From Bradyrhizobium arachidis (GTDB taxonomy: Bacteria; Pseudomonadota; Alphaproteobacteria; Rhizobiales; Xanthobacteraceae), in the NCBI RefSeq assembly GCF_024758505.1, contig NZ_CP077970.1, positions 7,440,001 to 7,504,000 on the forward strand: 64,000 bases of DNA, written 5' to 3'. A program made the position numbers and the translations under genes. This document shows positions 29,397-39,283 of this stretch, piece by piece (the stretch's first letter is position 1; every line of letters starts with the position of its first letter). A model generated the notes under the pieces. It was not told the DNA's origin. It worked only from the letters and a program-made list of their open reading frames with translations, and ran no database searches.

Positions 29397-30743
29397 GTGA
29401 TCGAGACCATGGCAAGCCGCAGCACCTTGCGCAGCGACATCTTCCTTCTCGTTGCGGGACTTGTCGCAGCCGGCCTGCCGTCAGCGCCGTCGTACGGCCA
29501 GCAGGCGCAACCGCTCGAGAAGCGGTTCATGCTGGGCGTCGGCACACATCAGGGGCTTGGCGGGCCAGTCAGCTCGCGCGGCTACGTGCCTGCGGCGAAC
29601 ATCAACCAGATCAAGCAGCTGGGCTTGAACGCATTCCGCGACGACTTCCCCTGGTCCGATTTCGAATCGCCGGGCCGTCGGATGGGTTTCACGGCGAAGC
29701 TGGGGAGGCTGGAAGAGCAGGTCAAGTCCGGCGTCGCGCGGCCGCTGCTCATCCTCGCCTTCGGTCATCACCTCGTTCCGAACTCGATGCCGCCGACGAC
29801 CGATGAGGCACGACAGCGGTTCGCCGACTACGCAGCCGCGGCCGCGCAGAGCGTGGCGCCACAGCACCCCGTTCTCGAGCTCTGGAACGAGTGGAACATG
29901 GCGGCAAAGAAGGACCCGGCGTTCTCCGTCGAGAACTACGCGGCGCTCGCCAGAGTGACGCAGCCAGCGTTGAAGCGCGCCGCGCCGAATACGCCCTTCG
30001 TCGTCGGCGCCATTGGCGACGATCCCGGTTGGACATGGACCGAGCGCATGTTGCAGACGGGCATCCTGCAATATGCAGACGGCATCTCGGTTCATCTGTA
30101 CAATTTCTGCATGGCGCCGGCCAAGCGCAGCTCGACGGAGATCATCGACAGGCTGACGGCGTTTCACCGGCTCGTGGCCCAAGCCAGCGGCAATCCGGAC
30201 TTTCCGGTCTATGTGACCGAGACGGGCTGGACGACGGCAACGAACAAATGCGGCGTCAGCGAGCAGATGCAGGCGGACAACACGGCGCAGCTGATCCTGT
30301 GGGCCTCGACCGCCGCGCGCTGGCTCAAGGGGATGTCGCTCTATGAGCTCAAGGACAGCGGCAAGAATCCGGCGGAGCTGGAAGATAATTTCGGACTGTT
30401 CCGCTTCGACAATTCTCCGAAGCCCGTGGCCTGCGCGGTTCGCGGCGCCTGGGCATTCGTTCGCTCCAGCCTGAGCGCGGAACGCAAGAGCCTCTCGGGC
30501 GGCCTCGTCGCGATCAGGACCTCGTCCCCCGAGGGCGGAAAAGCCGCGATCTGGTCCGAGGATCCGAACGCCCGCTATCAGGTCCGGCTGCGCAACGAGG
30601 CGCCGAACGCAACATTCGCAAATCCCTGCGATGCGTCGGCACGGTCCGCATCTGACGTCTGGATGCCGGTATCGAGCACGCCGCTTCTCATCAGCGCGGG
30701 CGGAAGCGCCGTCCCGGAACTCGACGTGAGACAGGCGAGGTAG
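29397..30743 (+). CDS. Exported clan GH-A glycoside hydrolase
   Basis: The 448-residue protein starts with a signal peptide (STLRSDIFLLVAGLVAAGLP, cleavage near SYG-QQ), so it acts in the periplasm or beyond. The barrel has the acid/base motif LELWNEWNM and the nucleophile strand VYVTETGW, the paired glutamates of clan GH-A retaining enzymes, plus ISVHLYNF. It closely parallels the catalytic domain of the protein at 34021 (ETGWTT and ETGYTT; DNFGLFRFDNSPKP and AKFGLFHSDGTPKL). It probably trims or cuts the polysaccharide made by this locus, as periplasmic glycanases do in Wzy pathways. The start is GTG at 29397 with AAGAGGA just upstream; the ATG at 29409 is possible. Confidence 0.88.
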   Translation: MIETMASRSTLRSDIFLLVAGLVAAGLPSAPSYGQQAQPLEKRFMLGVGTHQGLGGPVSSRGYVPAANINQIKQLGLNAFRDDFPWSDFESPGRRMGFTAKLGRLEEQVKSGVARPLLILAFGHHLVPNSMPPTTDEARQRFADYAAAAAQSVAPQHPVLELWNEWNMAAKKDPAFSVENYAALARVTQPALKRAAPNTPFVVGAIGDDPGWTWTERMLQTGILQYADGISVHLYNFCMAPAKRSSTEIIDRLTAFHRLVAQASGNPDFPVYVTETGWTTATNKCGVSEQMQADNTAQLILWASTAARWLKGMSLYELKDSGKNPAELEDNFGLFRFDNSPKPVACAVRGAWAFVRSSLSAERKSLSGGLVAIRTSSPEGGKAAIWSEDPNARYQVRLRNEAPNATFANPCDASARSASDVWMPVSSTPLLISAGGSAVPELDVRQAR

Positions 30744-30826
30744 ACCCACATGATGCGAATTGACATCGATGCCAGGCACCGGTTGCGTGAAGCGGATGCA
30801 GCAATTCCACCAAAGAGTCCAATGAG

Positions 30827-32104
30827 ATGAAGATCCTTCTGACCTCCTCGCTCTATCCGACTACTGCCTCGCCCAAGGTAGTCGGCGGAGCGGAGATCTT
30901 CGCGCGCCGGTTCGCCGAAAGCCTGGTCGAGCGCGGCGACGAGGTGGAGGTGATCCGGGCGGCATCCTTCCCCGATCAGCCGCGCGAGAGATGCGACGGC
31001 GTCGACGTCTATTCGGCGCCGGTGCAGAACATCTACCTGCCGTTCGCCGAGCAGAAGAACGTGGCGCTGCGAAGCATCTGGCACGCGATCGAAGACTGGC
31101 AGATCTGGGCGCCGATGATCGCGGAGCGGATACGCGCCTTCAAGCCGGACGTGCTGCATTCCAACAACCTGTCCGGGCTGACCACGGCGATCTGGCGCGT
31201 CGCCGCGCAACTCGGCGTTCCCGTCCTCCATACGATCCACGACTACTATCTCACATGCCCGCGCTGCTCGCGCTTCACGAACGGGCACTCCTGCGCAACG
31301 ACTTGCACCAGCTGCTCGCTTCTGACTTATCACCGCAGGCGCGCGACACATTGGCTCAGCGCCGTGGTGGGCGTCAGTGAACGCGTGCTGTCGATCCATA
31401 CCGACCTCGGCCTGTTCGCGGACACGCCGATCCGTACCGTCATCCATAATGCCTCGACCGCGCCGCCGAGCGCGCCCTTTCTCCGTCCGCTCTGCACGAG
31501 CGAGGTGACATTCGGGTTCATCGGCCGGCTAACGGAAGAAAAAGGCATCGACAATCTAATGAAGGCGCTGGCGATGCTGCCGCGCGAGCGCTTCAAGACG
31601 CTGATCGCCGGCCGCGTCAGCCCGCAGGAGCAGCAGCGCCTCAAGAAGCTCGCGCTCGATGCACGCGTGGAATTCATGGGATTCGTCTCGCCCGACGACT
31701 TCTACAGGGCAATCGACGTCGTGATCGCACCGTCGATCTGGCACGACCCCGGCCCGCTCGTCGTCGCGGACGCCAAAGCCGCCGGCCGGCCGCTGCTCGG
31801 CACGCGGTTCGGCGGCATGCCGGAGGCGATCGAGGACGGCGTGACCGGCTGGCTGACGGAGGCCGATCCGGACTCGCTCGCCAAGAGCATGCTCAGCGTC
31901 GCGGCCGATCCGCACAAGATCCAGGAGATCAGCGAGCGGCTCGTCCGCGACACCAGGAAGTGGGTATTTTCAGACGTCGTGTCCGCCTATCGCGGTCTGT
32001 ACGAGCAATTGCGCGAGCGACGGATGACGCAGCTGCACGCGGCCGCGGCGGGACCGCCGAAGGGACCAGCCATCACCGGCAAGAGTGGCTTCCTTTCGAG
32101 ATGA
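30827..32104 (+). CDS. Glycosyltransferase, GT4-like, with a cysteine-rich insert
   Basis: The 425-residue protein starts MKILLTSSLYPTTASPKVVGG, a GT4-type N-terminal strand and loop. A cluster of six cysteines (TCPRCSRF, CATTCTSCS) follows the HTIHDYYL acceptor region; this occurs in a subset of GT4 enzymes and may bind metal. The C-terminal domain has FIGRLTEEKGIDNLMKAL and, in place of a classic EX7E, IWHDPGPLVVADAKAAGRP, with aspartate at both positions. The stop codon overlaps the start of the flippase gene (ATGA), so the two are translationally coupled. Confidence 0.92.
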   Translation: MKILLTSSLYPTTASPKVVGGAEIFARRFAESLVERGDEVEVIRAASFPDQPRERCDGVDVYSAPVQNIYLPFAEQKNVALRSIWHAIEDWQIWAPMIAERIRAFKPDVLHSNNLSGLTTAIWRVAAQLGVPVLHTIHDYYLTCPRCSRFTNGHSCATTCTSCSLLTYHRRRATHWLSAVVGVSERVLSIHTDLGLFADTPIRTVIHNASTAPPSAPFLRPLCTSEVTFGFIGRLTEEKGIDNLMKALAMLPRERFKTLIAGRVSPQEQQRLKKLALDARVEFMGFVSPDDFYRAIDVVIAPSIWHDPGPLVVADAKAAGRPLLGTRFGGMPEAIEDGVTGWLTEADPDSLAKSMLSVAADPHKIQEISERLVRDTRKWVFSDVVSAYRGLYEQLRERRMTQLHAAAAGPPKGPAITGKSGFLSR

Positions 32105-33546
32105 TCCGCCTGTTTGCGATCGCAGGATACGTCTATCAGAGCGCCGCTGCGGTCGTCCTCATCTTCGCGACCAGCCATCTGCTGGCCGCGGCCGACTACA
32201 CCAACCTTTCGCTGGCGCTGGCATCGAGCCAGTTGCTCTGCGTGCTGATGTTCGAATGGCTTCAGCTGGCCGGCCTGCGTTTCCTCGCGGCAGCCAAGCC
32301 AAGTGATGCGGCGCGATTGAGATGGTCGCTGTTCGCCGCCGCGAGCCTGAGCGGGGTCGCGCTCGTCGCGATCGGCGCAAGCGCATCCCTTCTGAGCAAG
32401 CTCCCGGCCGGCGTCATCGCACTCGGGTTGACGGTCGCTGTGCTCCAGGGCGTGACGGATCTGTATTTCCTGACCGTGCGCCTGTCCGACCGGCTGGGCA
32501 TGGCATCCTTGCTTCTCGCGCTGCGGGCGACCGCGCTGTTGGCAGGCGCAACGATCGGCGCGGGCGGCACAGGGACGGCGGAGGCCGCATTGCTCGGCGT
32601 TGCCTCCGGCCACGTGACTGGGCTTGCCGCAGCGCTGGTCGCCTGTCGCATGCCGCTGCGTCCCGCGCCGTTGCGGATCATGCTGGCCGACTGGGCCGAG
32701 TTCTGTCGGTACGGCATGCTGGCGGCGGGTGCTTCAGTCATTCACCTGTCGGTTCCGGTTCTGCTCCGCTTCATCGTGATCGGCCGCCTCGGCACCAGCG
32801 GCGCAAGCGCCGGTTTCTCGCTCGCGCTCGACCTGCTGCAACGTCCGTTCTGGGTGCTCAATGCCGCGATCCACACCGTCAGCTATCCCGACGTGGTCAA
32901 CGACTTCGAGCACGGCAGCCGCGCGAAGGCGGCACGTTCGACCGGGCGGATGTTCGAGTTCATGATCTGCACCACCGTCGTGCTGCTCGGCGGGCTGATC
33001 GGCTTCATTCCGGATGCGGCGCGCATCCTGGTGCCACACGAAAGCCTCGACGGCTTCCTGGCAGCAGCGCCGATGGCGGCATTGCTGTATTTCCTGCACA
33101 CGCATCTCCAGGCAACGGTCGCGGTCGTCCCGCACCTCGAGAAACTTGCGACCCGGCTGGTCATCGTGGCCGCGGGCCAGCTCACCATCGTTGCGCTAAC
33201 TTCCGCGATCGCGGTTGCCGCCGGCCTGTCGCCGGGCGGTGCGCTGGCCGCCGCCTCGGTGACGACCGCCATCGCAGCCCTGCTCGCGCTTGGCCCGACC
33301 ATCCGGTTCGGCGCGGTATTGCGCTGGTCGCTGGTGAATGAAGCTGTCGTGGCCGCAGTACTGATCGGATCGCTCGCGGCCTTGCCGACGCAGCCATCGG
33401 CATGGCTCGCGAGCAAGGTCCTGCTTGCGGCCATCCTGACCACACTCGTCGCCTGGCGCGGAGACTTCCTGATGATGGGACGCGCGCGCCGATCGCCGAT
33501 GGGCGCAGGCAAGCCCGGCGACATAATCGAGGCGATCGAGCGATAG
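32101..33546 (+). CDS. Wzx-type polysaccharide flippase (MOP superfamily), first copy
   Basis: A 481-residue integral membrane protein with about 12 hydrophobic segments along its length, beginning IRLFAIAGYVYQSAAAVVLI. Such proteins move undecaprenyl-linked repeat units across the inner membrane. The start codon overlaps the stop of the upstream glycosyltransferase. It is divergent in sequence from the second flippase at 39284, so the pair is not a recent duplication. The high Ala/Leu content gives few diagnostic motifs, and the call rests on topology, length and context. Confidence 0.8.
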   Translation: MIRLFAIAGYVYQSAAAVVLIFATSHLLAAADYTNLSLALASSQLLCVLMFEWLQLAGLRFLAAAKPSDAARLRWSLFAAASLSGVALVAIGASASLLSKLPAGVIALGLTVAVLQGVTDLYFLTVRLSDRLGMASLLLALRATALLAGATIGAGGTGTAEAALLGVASGHVTGLAAALVACRMPLRPAPLRIMLADWAEFCRYGMLAAGASVIHLSVPVLLRFIVIGRLGTSGASAGFSLALDLLQRPFWVLNAAIHTVSYPDVVNDFEHGSRAKAARSTGRMFEFMICTTVVLLGGLIGFIPDAARILVPHESLDGFLAAAPMAALLYFLHTHLQATVAVVPHLEKLATRLVIVAAGQLTIVALTSAIAVAAGLSPGGALAAASVTTAIAALLALGPTIRFGAVLRWSLVNEAVVAAVLIGSLAALPTQPSAWLASKVLLAAILTTLVAWRGDFLMMGRARRSPMGAGKPGDIIEAIER

Positions 33547-34020
33547 TCGCAAGGACATTGGCGGCGCCCGCTGCGACCACAGTTCCACGCCGAAAACGCC
33601 CTCGCCATCATTCCAGACATCGTCGAATCGAGCGCGCATGTTGAGCCGCTCGCACATCCGCAGATTCCCCGAAGTGGGTCCACGGTCATCGATTGCGGAT
33701 GGCGCATATCGATGCAGCACATGTTCGCAATCGCATCTCGTCACGACGACGCGCGCGCACACTTGAATCAAAGATGAGCAACATGCGCGAAGATTCAGCA
33801 GCGCAATGTCGTGGAAATCTTGAAAGCGCCTTTCTCGCGCCATGCTGCACCGACATCACTGGTCTTCTTTGCAGACAAGCGAGCTGCTCTGTTCCTGCGA
33901 CGGAACTTTGAATTGCACGCGTCGTCTGACTCAACTTTTATCTGAAATTCACACTCGAAGTAGAGAGTTCGTCGCTAACCCGTGCGAGCAGTTTCGCTCG
34001 CCTCCAAACTAGAGTGTGCA
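33547..34020. other. 474-bp intergenic region upstream of the RTX glycoside hydrolase
   Basis: No gene is visible. It should hold a promoter for the following gene, which is separated from the upstream operon. No strong hairpin or operator is seen. Confidence 0.45.
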
Positions 34021-37000
34021 ATGTCGACAGATCAGACCGTCCTCTCCGCAAACAGCTTCGTGAATTCGATCGGCGTCAACACGCACGCCGGTTTTGGTTG
34101 GACCGACTACAACAATCTCGCGCTGATGGTCGACGACCTGGAGTATCTCGGCGTCACGCATCTGCGCGATTCGATGGCGACCAATCCGGCCGCGCAGCCC
34201 GTCGTCGATGGTCTGGCTGCCGCCGGCTACAAGTTCGACTTTCTGGTATCCTCGGCCCTGCCTTCGCAAGGGACGGCCGGACTTCAGAACTATATCGTGT
34301 CCCTCGACAAGTTCCTGGCGAGCCACCCCGGCAGCATCACTGCCATCGAGGGGCTCAACGAAGCCAACCACCAGCCCTTCAACTACAACGGCAGCTCGAG
34401 CCTGCACGCTGCCGCCCAGTTCCAGGGCGCGCTGTACCAGGCGGTGAACGCCAACGCCTCGCTCGCCAGCATCCCCGTCTACAACCTGTCGCTCGCATAC
34501 AATGATCCGCAGGGCTACCACCAGCTCGGCGACATGTCGGGCTCGGTCGACTTCACCAACGCGCACGCTTATGTCAGCACCGGTTCCACGCCGGAAAGCT
34601 CGCTGGCCGCAACGCTGAGCGCAGTGCAATCCGCAGCTTCGGGCAAGCCGGTCGTGATCACCGAGACCGGCTACACGACCCAGGCCAACACGCAATATCT
34701 CGGCGTCAACGAGACCGTCCAGGCGAAGTCGGTCCTGAACACGCTGGTCGATTCCTACAAGGCGGGGGTGAGCGCGACATATCTCTATGAGATGTTCGAT
34801 CGCGACTCCTCGGCCGGCAACACCAATCCCGAGGCCAAGTTCGGGCTGTTCCATTCCGATGGTACGCCGAAACTCGCCGCGACCGCGATTCACAACCTGA
34901 CGACCATTCTCGCCGATGACGGCAAGGGAACCAGCCAGCCAACGACGCCCTTGGGTTATAGCCTCAGCAATATGCCGGACTCCGGCAACAGCATGGTGCT
35001 CGGCAAGAGCAACGGCACCTATGATCTCCTGGTCTGGGCTGAGCCCGAGCTCTGGAAGGACTCAACCGACACCGAGATCTCCAATCCAACGCAGAACGTC
35101 ACGGTCGATCTCGGCGGCGTGCACCACTCCGTGAAGGTCTACGACACCTTGAGCGGTACTGCGCCGATCGCGACCTACACCGATGTCAGCACGATCATCG
35201 TTCCGGTGAGCGATCACCCGCTCGTCATCGAAATCGACGCGCCCGCGACCACGACGCCGCCACCGAGCACACCGTCCCACATCAGCGGTACCGCCGCCGA
35301 GATCGTGCCGCAACTGTCCGATCTCAATGCGTCGGGCACGCTGCAATCGATCACGCTGACGGACAGCCACGTCCTGCCGGTCGCATCGAAGGCGACCATG
35401 GACTACATTATTTCGCACTATGGCAGTGCGCTGTCCAAGATCCAGGGCGGCTATTCGTTCTCGGTGACGAACTCCGCACCGGCCTGGACCAGCACCTTGA
35501 CCTACAACGCGAGCGGGAAACTGCTGTCGACGTCGAATACGGGCCTGGACGGTTCCGGACGCCCGGTCTCGACCACGATCGTCTATGCGGACGGTTCCAA
35601 GGATGCGATTGGCTATAGCGCCGGCGTGAAGACCAGCTTCATCCATCTCGCCACCGACGGGACCAGGACCACCGACAGGTACGACACCTCCGGCACCCTC
35701 CTCAGCGAGGTCGTGCAGAAGCCGACCGGATATTATTCCACCACCATCTATACGAACGGTGTCAAGACCGCGGCCTATGTGCTGAACGCCGACCACACGC
35801 AGGACAACTACACCTACAACATCACGGGCCGAAGCTACACCACCCAGGTCCAGCACCTCGACACCACGGGCAAGGTCACCTCCGTGGTGCGCAGCCATGC
35901 CGACGGCTCGCTCGACTCGACGCAGGTCTACAACAGCGACGGCAGCAGCACGATCACCACCTACAGCGCCACCGGCGTCAAGCTGGTCCAGACCGACTAC
36001 CACACCGACCACAGCAAGGACGTCTGGACCTACAACATCACCGGTCAGAACTACACCACCGAGCACGACATCTACGACGCCACCGGCTTCCTCACCACCC
36101 TGGTGCGCCGCCACGCCGACGGCAGCCTGGCGTTCAAGCTGGTGCAGAGCGCCGACGGAACCAAGACCACCGACTGGTACGACGCATCGGGTAATCTCAC
36201 CAGCGAGGTCATCCAGAAGGCCGACGGCTTCAATTCGACGACGCTCTACAGCAATGGCCTGAAAACCAAGGCCTACGTCAAATATGCCGACGGCAGCCAG
36301 GACAATTACAGCTATGGCGTCACCGGCCAGAGCTACGTCACGCTGATCCAGCATGTGGACCCGTCCGGCAAGGTGACGGCCGTGACCCGCAAGCACGCCG
36401 ATGGAACGCTAGACTATACCCAGGTCATCAATAGCGACGGCAGCAGCGTCGTCACCAACTACGATGCCGCCGGCAACAAGATCAAGGAAACCGACTATCA
36501 CGCCGATAGCAGCAAGGACGTCTGGCTCTACAACATCACAGGACAGAACTATACGAACGAGCACGACATCTACGACGCCACCGGATTCCTCACCACGCTG
36601 GTGCGCCGTCACGCCGACGGCAGCCTGGCGTTCAAGCTGGTGCAGAGTGCCGACGGAACCAAGACCACCGACTGGTACGATGCCACGGGCCATCTCACCA
36701 GCGAGGTCCTGCAGAAGCCGAACGGCTACAACTCCACGACGGTGTACAGCAACGGCGTGAAGACCGCCGCCTACATCACCAACGCCGACCAGAGCCACGA
36801 CAACTACAGCTACAACATCACCGGTCAGAGCTACACCACGCAGCATCAGCACCTGGATGCGTCCGGCAACGTCACGGAGATGGACCGCACCCACGCCGAC
36901 GGGACGCTGGACTACAGCATGATCGTTCATACCGACGGCAGCAGCGTGGTCAGCACCTACAATGCCAGCGGCGTCAAGATGACGGAGACCGACAAGCACG

Positions 37001-37932
37001 CCGACGGCTCGAAGGACGTCTTCCTCTACAACATCGTCGGACAAAACTACACCACGGAGCATGACAGCTACGATTCGACCGGCTTTCTCACCAATATCGC
37101 GCGAACCCATGCCGATGGCAGCCTGGCCTTCACGCTCGCGCAGACCAGCGATGGCACCAAGACGACGGACTGGTACGACGCCACGGGCCATCTCACCAGC
37201 GAAGCAGTGCAGAAGGCGGACGGCTATCATTCCACGACGGTGTACAGCAACGGCGTGAAAACCGCGGCCTACATCACCAACGCCGACGGCACCTCCGACA
37301 ACTGGAGCTACAACATCACTGGACAGAGCTACACCACCCAGCACCAGCATCTCGACGCGTCCGGGCAAATCGTGGAGATCACCCGGACCCATGCCGACGG
37401 CACCCTGGACTACACCCAGGTTGTCCACGACGACGGCAGCAAGCTGACCGACATTTATAACGGCAGCGGCTCCAAGACCCAGGAGATCGCCAACAATGTC
37501 GATGGCTCGAAGGACGTGTTCCTGTTCAACTTCAACGGACAGGCCGGCACCACGCAGCACGAGCACTACAACGCCGCCAACGCGCTGCAATTCTTCGACG
37601 ACACCAAGGCCGACGGTACCCACAATGTCACGGCGGTCGCTGCCGGCGTGACGATCGGGGGCGGCAACGGCAACGACCTGTTCTCGACCGCGCCAAGCTC
37701 GACGACGGTCGCCTACGATCACGGCCACGACCAGATCGTCAACTTCCAGGCCGGCGATGCCACAAACCATGACACGATCCAGATCTTGAAGGTGCTGGTG
37801 GCCGACTACAGCCACCTCCAGGTCGCACAATCCGGTGCGGACGCGATCGTGACGATCTCGGCGAACGACACGATCACGCTGAAGAACATCAACGCAGCCA
37901 GCCTCACGAGCCACGACTTCATGTTCGTGTAG
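34021..37932 (+). CDS. Glycoside hydrolase with YD-like tandem repeats and RTX-type C-terminus
   Basis: The 1303-residue protein starts MSTDQTVLSANS and goes straight into a clan GH-A barrel (residues about 10-310) with the acid/base EGLNEANH and nucleophile VVITETGY. There is no Sec signal. A beta-rich linker follows to about residue 415, with a Thr/Pro stretch. Residues 546-1209 are four tandem 166-residue units with YD-like submotifs (DGTKTTDWYDATG, HADGSLAF, YNITGQ). The end carries GGGNGNDLF, a serralysin-like segment and the terminus SHDFMFV, matching a type I secretion signal. It likely cuts or remodels the polysaccharide outside the cell, like rhizobial type I-secreted glycanases. It is homologous in its catalytic part to the protein at 29397. 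Confidence 0.88.
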   Translation: MSTDQTVLSANSFVNSIGVNTHAGFGWTDYNNLALMVDDLEYLGVTHLRDSMATNPAAQPVVDGLAAAGYKFDFLVSSALPSQGTAGLQNYIVSLDKFLASHPGSITAIEGLNEANHQPFNYNGSSSLHAAAQFQGALYQAVNANASLASIPVYNLSLAYNDPQGYHQLGDMSGSVDFTNAHAYVSTGSTPESSLAATLSAVQSAASGKPVVITETGYTTQANTQYLGVNETVQAKSVLNTLVDSYKAGVSATYLYEMFDRDSSAGNTNPEAKFGLFHSDGTPKLAATAIHNLTTILADDGKGTSQPTTPLGYSLSNMPDSGNSMVLGKSNGTYDLLVWAEPELWKDSTDTEISNPTQNVTVDLGGVHHSVKVYDTLSGTAPIATYTDVSTIIVPVSDHPLVIEIDAPATTTPPPSTPSHISGTAAEIVPQLSDLNASGTLQSITLTDSHVLPVASKATMDYIISHYGSALSKIQGGYSFSVTNSAPAWTSTLTYNASGKLLSTSNTGLDGSGRPVSTTIVYADGSKDAIGYSAGVKTSFIHLATDGTRTTDRYDTSGTLLSEVVQKPTGYYSTTIYTNGVKTAAYVLNADHTQDNYTYNITGRSYTTQVQHLDTTGKVTSVVRSHADGSLDSTQVYNSDGSSTITTYSATGVKLVQTDYHTDHSKDVWTYNITGQNYTTEHDIYDATGFLTTLVRRHADGSLAFKLVQSADGTKTTDWYDASGNLTSEVIQKADGFNSTTLYSNGLKTKAYVKYADGSQDNYSYGVTGQSYVTLIQHVDPSGKVTAVTRKHADGTLDYTQVINSDGSSVVTNYDAAGNKIKETDYHADSSKDVWLYNITGQNYTNEHDIYDATGFLTTLVRRHADGSLAFKLVQSADGTKTTDWYDATGHLTSEVLQKPNGYNSTTVYSNGVKTAAYITNADQSHDNYSYNITGQSYTTQHQHLDASGNVTEMDRTHADGTLDYSMIVHTDGSSVVSTYNASGVKMTETDKHADGSKDVFLYNIVGQNYTTEHDSYDSTGFLTNIARTHADGSLAFTLAQTSDGTKTTDWYDATGHLTSEAVQKADGYHSTTVYSNGVKTAAYITNADGTSDNWSYNITGQSYTTQHQHLDASGQIVEITRTHADGTLDYTQVVHDDGSKLTDIYNGSGSKTQEIANNVDGSKDVFLFNFNGQAGTTQHEHYNAANALQFFDDTKADGTHNVTAVAAGVTIGGGNGNDLFSTAPSSTTVAYDHGHDQIVNFQAGDATNHDTIQILKVLVADYSHLQVAQSGADAIVTISANDTITLKNINAASLTSHDFMFV
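35656..37647 (+). repeat. Tandem 498-bp (166-residue) coding repeats
   Basis: The codons for DGT-(K/R)-TTD start at 35656, 36154, 36652 and 37150, an exact 498-bp period; the fourth unit decays toward 37647. Each unit contains several shorter YD-like motifs. Confidence 0.9.
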
Positions 37933-37969
37933 GAGCGGCGGAGCAACCGCAGACGTGCATCACTACTAA

Positions 37970-38012
37970 GAGTGGGGTCGGGACCGGCGCGTCCCGGCCC
38001 CGCTCAATTTTC
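37970..38012 (+). terminator. Rho-independent terminator after the RTX glycoside hydrolase
   Basis: A 15-bp stem (37970-37984 with 37991-38005, two G-U pairs) and a 6-base loop is followed directly by aattttc. It lies about 40 bp past the stop codon at 37932. Confidence 0.88.
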
Positions 38013-38160
38013 AGGCGTCTGCCTCCTCGCGTGGCGTCACGCACAGCAGGCGCGAATTGTTCCAAACCTCGATGGGTCGCGACGCGACGCCATGTTGCGA
38101 ACTTGCGTCACAATTTGGCTCTAGAAGTCCACGACGCCCGCAACGAACTTGAAGCCCGAC

Positions 38161-39282
38161 ATGCAAGCAAATGAATCTCGACGTTTTGTCGTTCTCGATT
38201 TCTATCGGTTCGTCGCAGCACTCGGCGTCTTCATCTTTCACCTGAAGAACATCGACAAGGGCATCTCGCCAGCATGGAACGGCTCGTACGGCCTGTTCGT
38301 CGACATGTTCTTCATCCTGTCCGGCTTTGTGATCTCCTATTCGTATCCGGCGAGTTCGACCGGGATGCGGTCCTATCTGCGCTTTCTGGTCCGCCGAATC
38401 GCGCGAATCTATCCGCTCCACCTCCTCACCCTGCTGGCCTTCGTCGCGCTCGCATGGGTCGGAGTCGCCGGCCCGACTTCGCATACGAGCTTCCTGGACT
38501 TCATTCACAATGTGTTCCTCGTCCAGGCCTGGGGCGTGACCGACCACTTGAGCTTCAACTCGCCTTCCTGGTCGATCAGCGCGGAACTGTTCTGCTATTT
38601 GCTGTTCCCGCTCCTGATGATTCTGGCGACGAACGTCTCTCCGCTGATGCTCGCGATCATCGTTGCCGTGTCCTACGCCGTTCTTGCCCACGGCCATCTG
38701 CCGATCTGGCAGGAGCGCTCGGAGATGTATGGCGCGAACTTCGACTATGGCATGCTGCGGGCGTTGCCGAGCTTCCTGAACGGCATCCTGCTGGCGATCC
38801 TGTTCAAACTGTCCGGAAAGTATCGCAGCAAACCGCTCGCGATCGTCGGACTTGCCGTCTTCGCAACGTCCGTTCTGATCCTCAACGTCTTCGCCAAGCC
38901 GGATCTGGCAATCATTCTCTTTTCGCTTGCCATCCTGCTCACCGCCATCGGCGAGAGTGCGTTCAAGATGTTTCCGGGCACCGTCTGGCTCGGCCGCCTC
39001 GGCAACACCTCCTACGCAATTTACATGCTGCACGAGCTGCTGCTGATCCTGGTGTTCAAGCCGGCCTGGAACGGGCTCGAACTTCAGCCGGAGGCTTTCC
39101 CGATCTTCGCCGTGGCCTGCTGCGTCGTCCTGACGATCGCCGCCGACATAACATACAGCTACATCGAGAACCCGGCTCGGAAACTGATCGGCCGCCTGGC
39201 GCCAAAGGATTCCAAGCCGAAATCCTCCGCCAGTGACGCCCTGGCGCTCGCTGAAGCTGGCCAGGCCGCGAACGCGCGCTAA
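38161..39282 (+). CDS. Acyltransferase 3 family membrane protein
   Basis: The protein has 373 residues from the ATG of MQANESRRF; a TTG at 38149 would add four. About ten membrane helices follow the diagnostic N-terminus LDFYRFVAALGVFIFHL, where the arginine and histidine of the family sit, then FVDMFFILSGFVISYSY and NSPSWSISAELFCYLLFP. Members transfer acetyl or other acyl groups to sugars from the cytoplasmic side. Here it probably decorates the polysaccharide repeat unit. It converges with the second flippase gene, the stop codons being one base apart. Confidence 0.92.
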   Translation: MQANESRRFVVLDFYRFVAALGVFIFHLKNIDKGISPAWNGSYGLFVDMFFILSGFVISYSYPASSTGMRSYLRFLVRRIARIYPLHLLTLLAFVALAWVGVAGPTSHTSFLDFIHNVFLVQAWGVTDHLSFNSPSWSISAELFCYLLFPLLMILATNVSPLMLAIIVAVSYAVLAHGHLPIWQERSEMYGANFDYGMLRALPSFLNGILLAILFKLSGKYRSKPLAIVGLAVFATSVLILNVFAKPDLAIILFSLAILLTAIGESAFKMFPGTVWLGRLGNTSYAIYMLHELLLILVFKPAWNGLELQPEAFPIFAVACCVVLTIAADITYSYIENPARKLIGRLAPKDSKPKSSASDALALAEAGQAANAR

Positions 39283-39283
39283 A

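Noticed and set aside
38011..39033. 340-codon minus-strand frame opposite the acyltransferase at 38161
   Set aside because: Charged, repetitive composition without motifs; the plus strand encodes a clear acyltransferase 3 protein.
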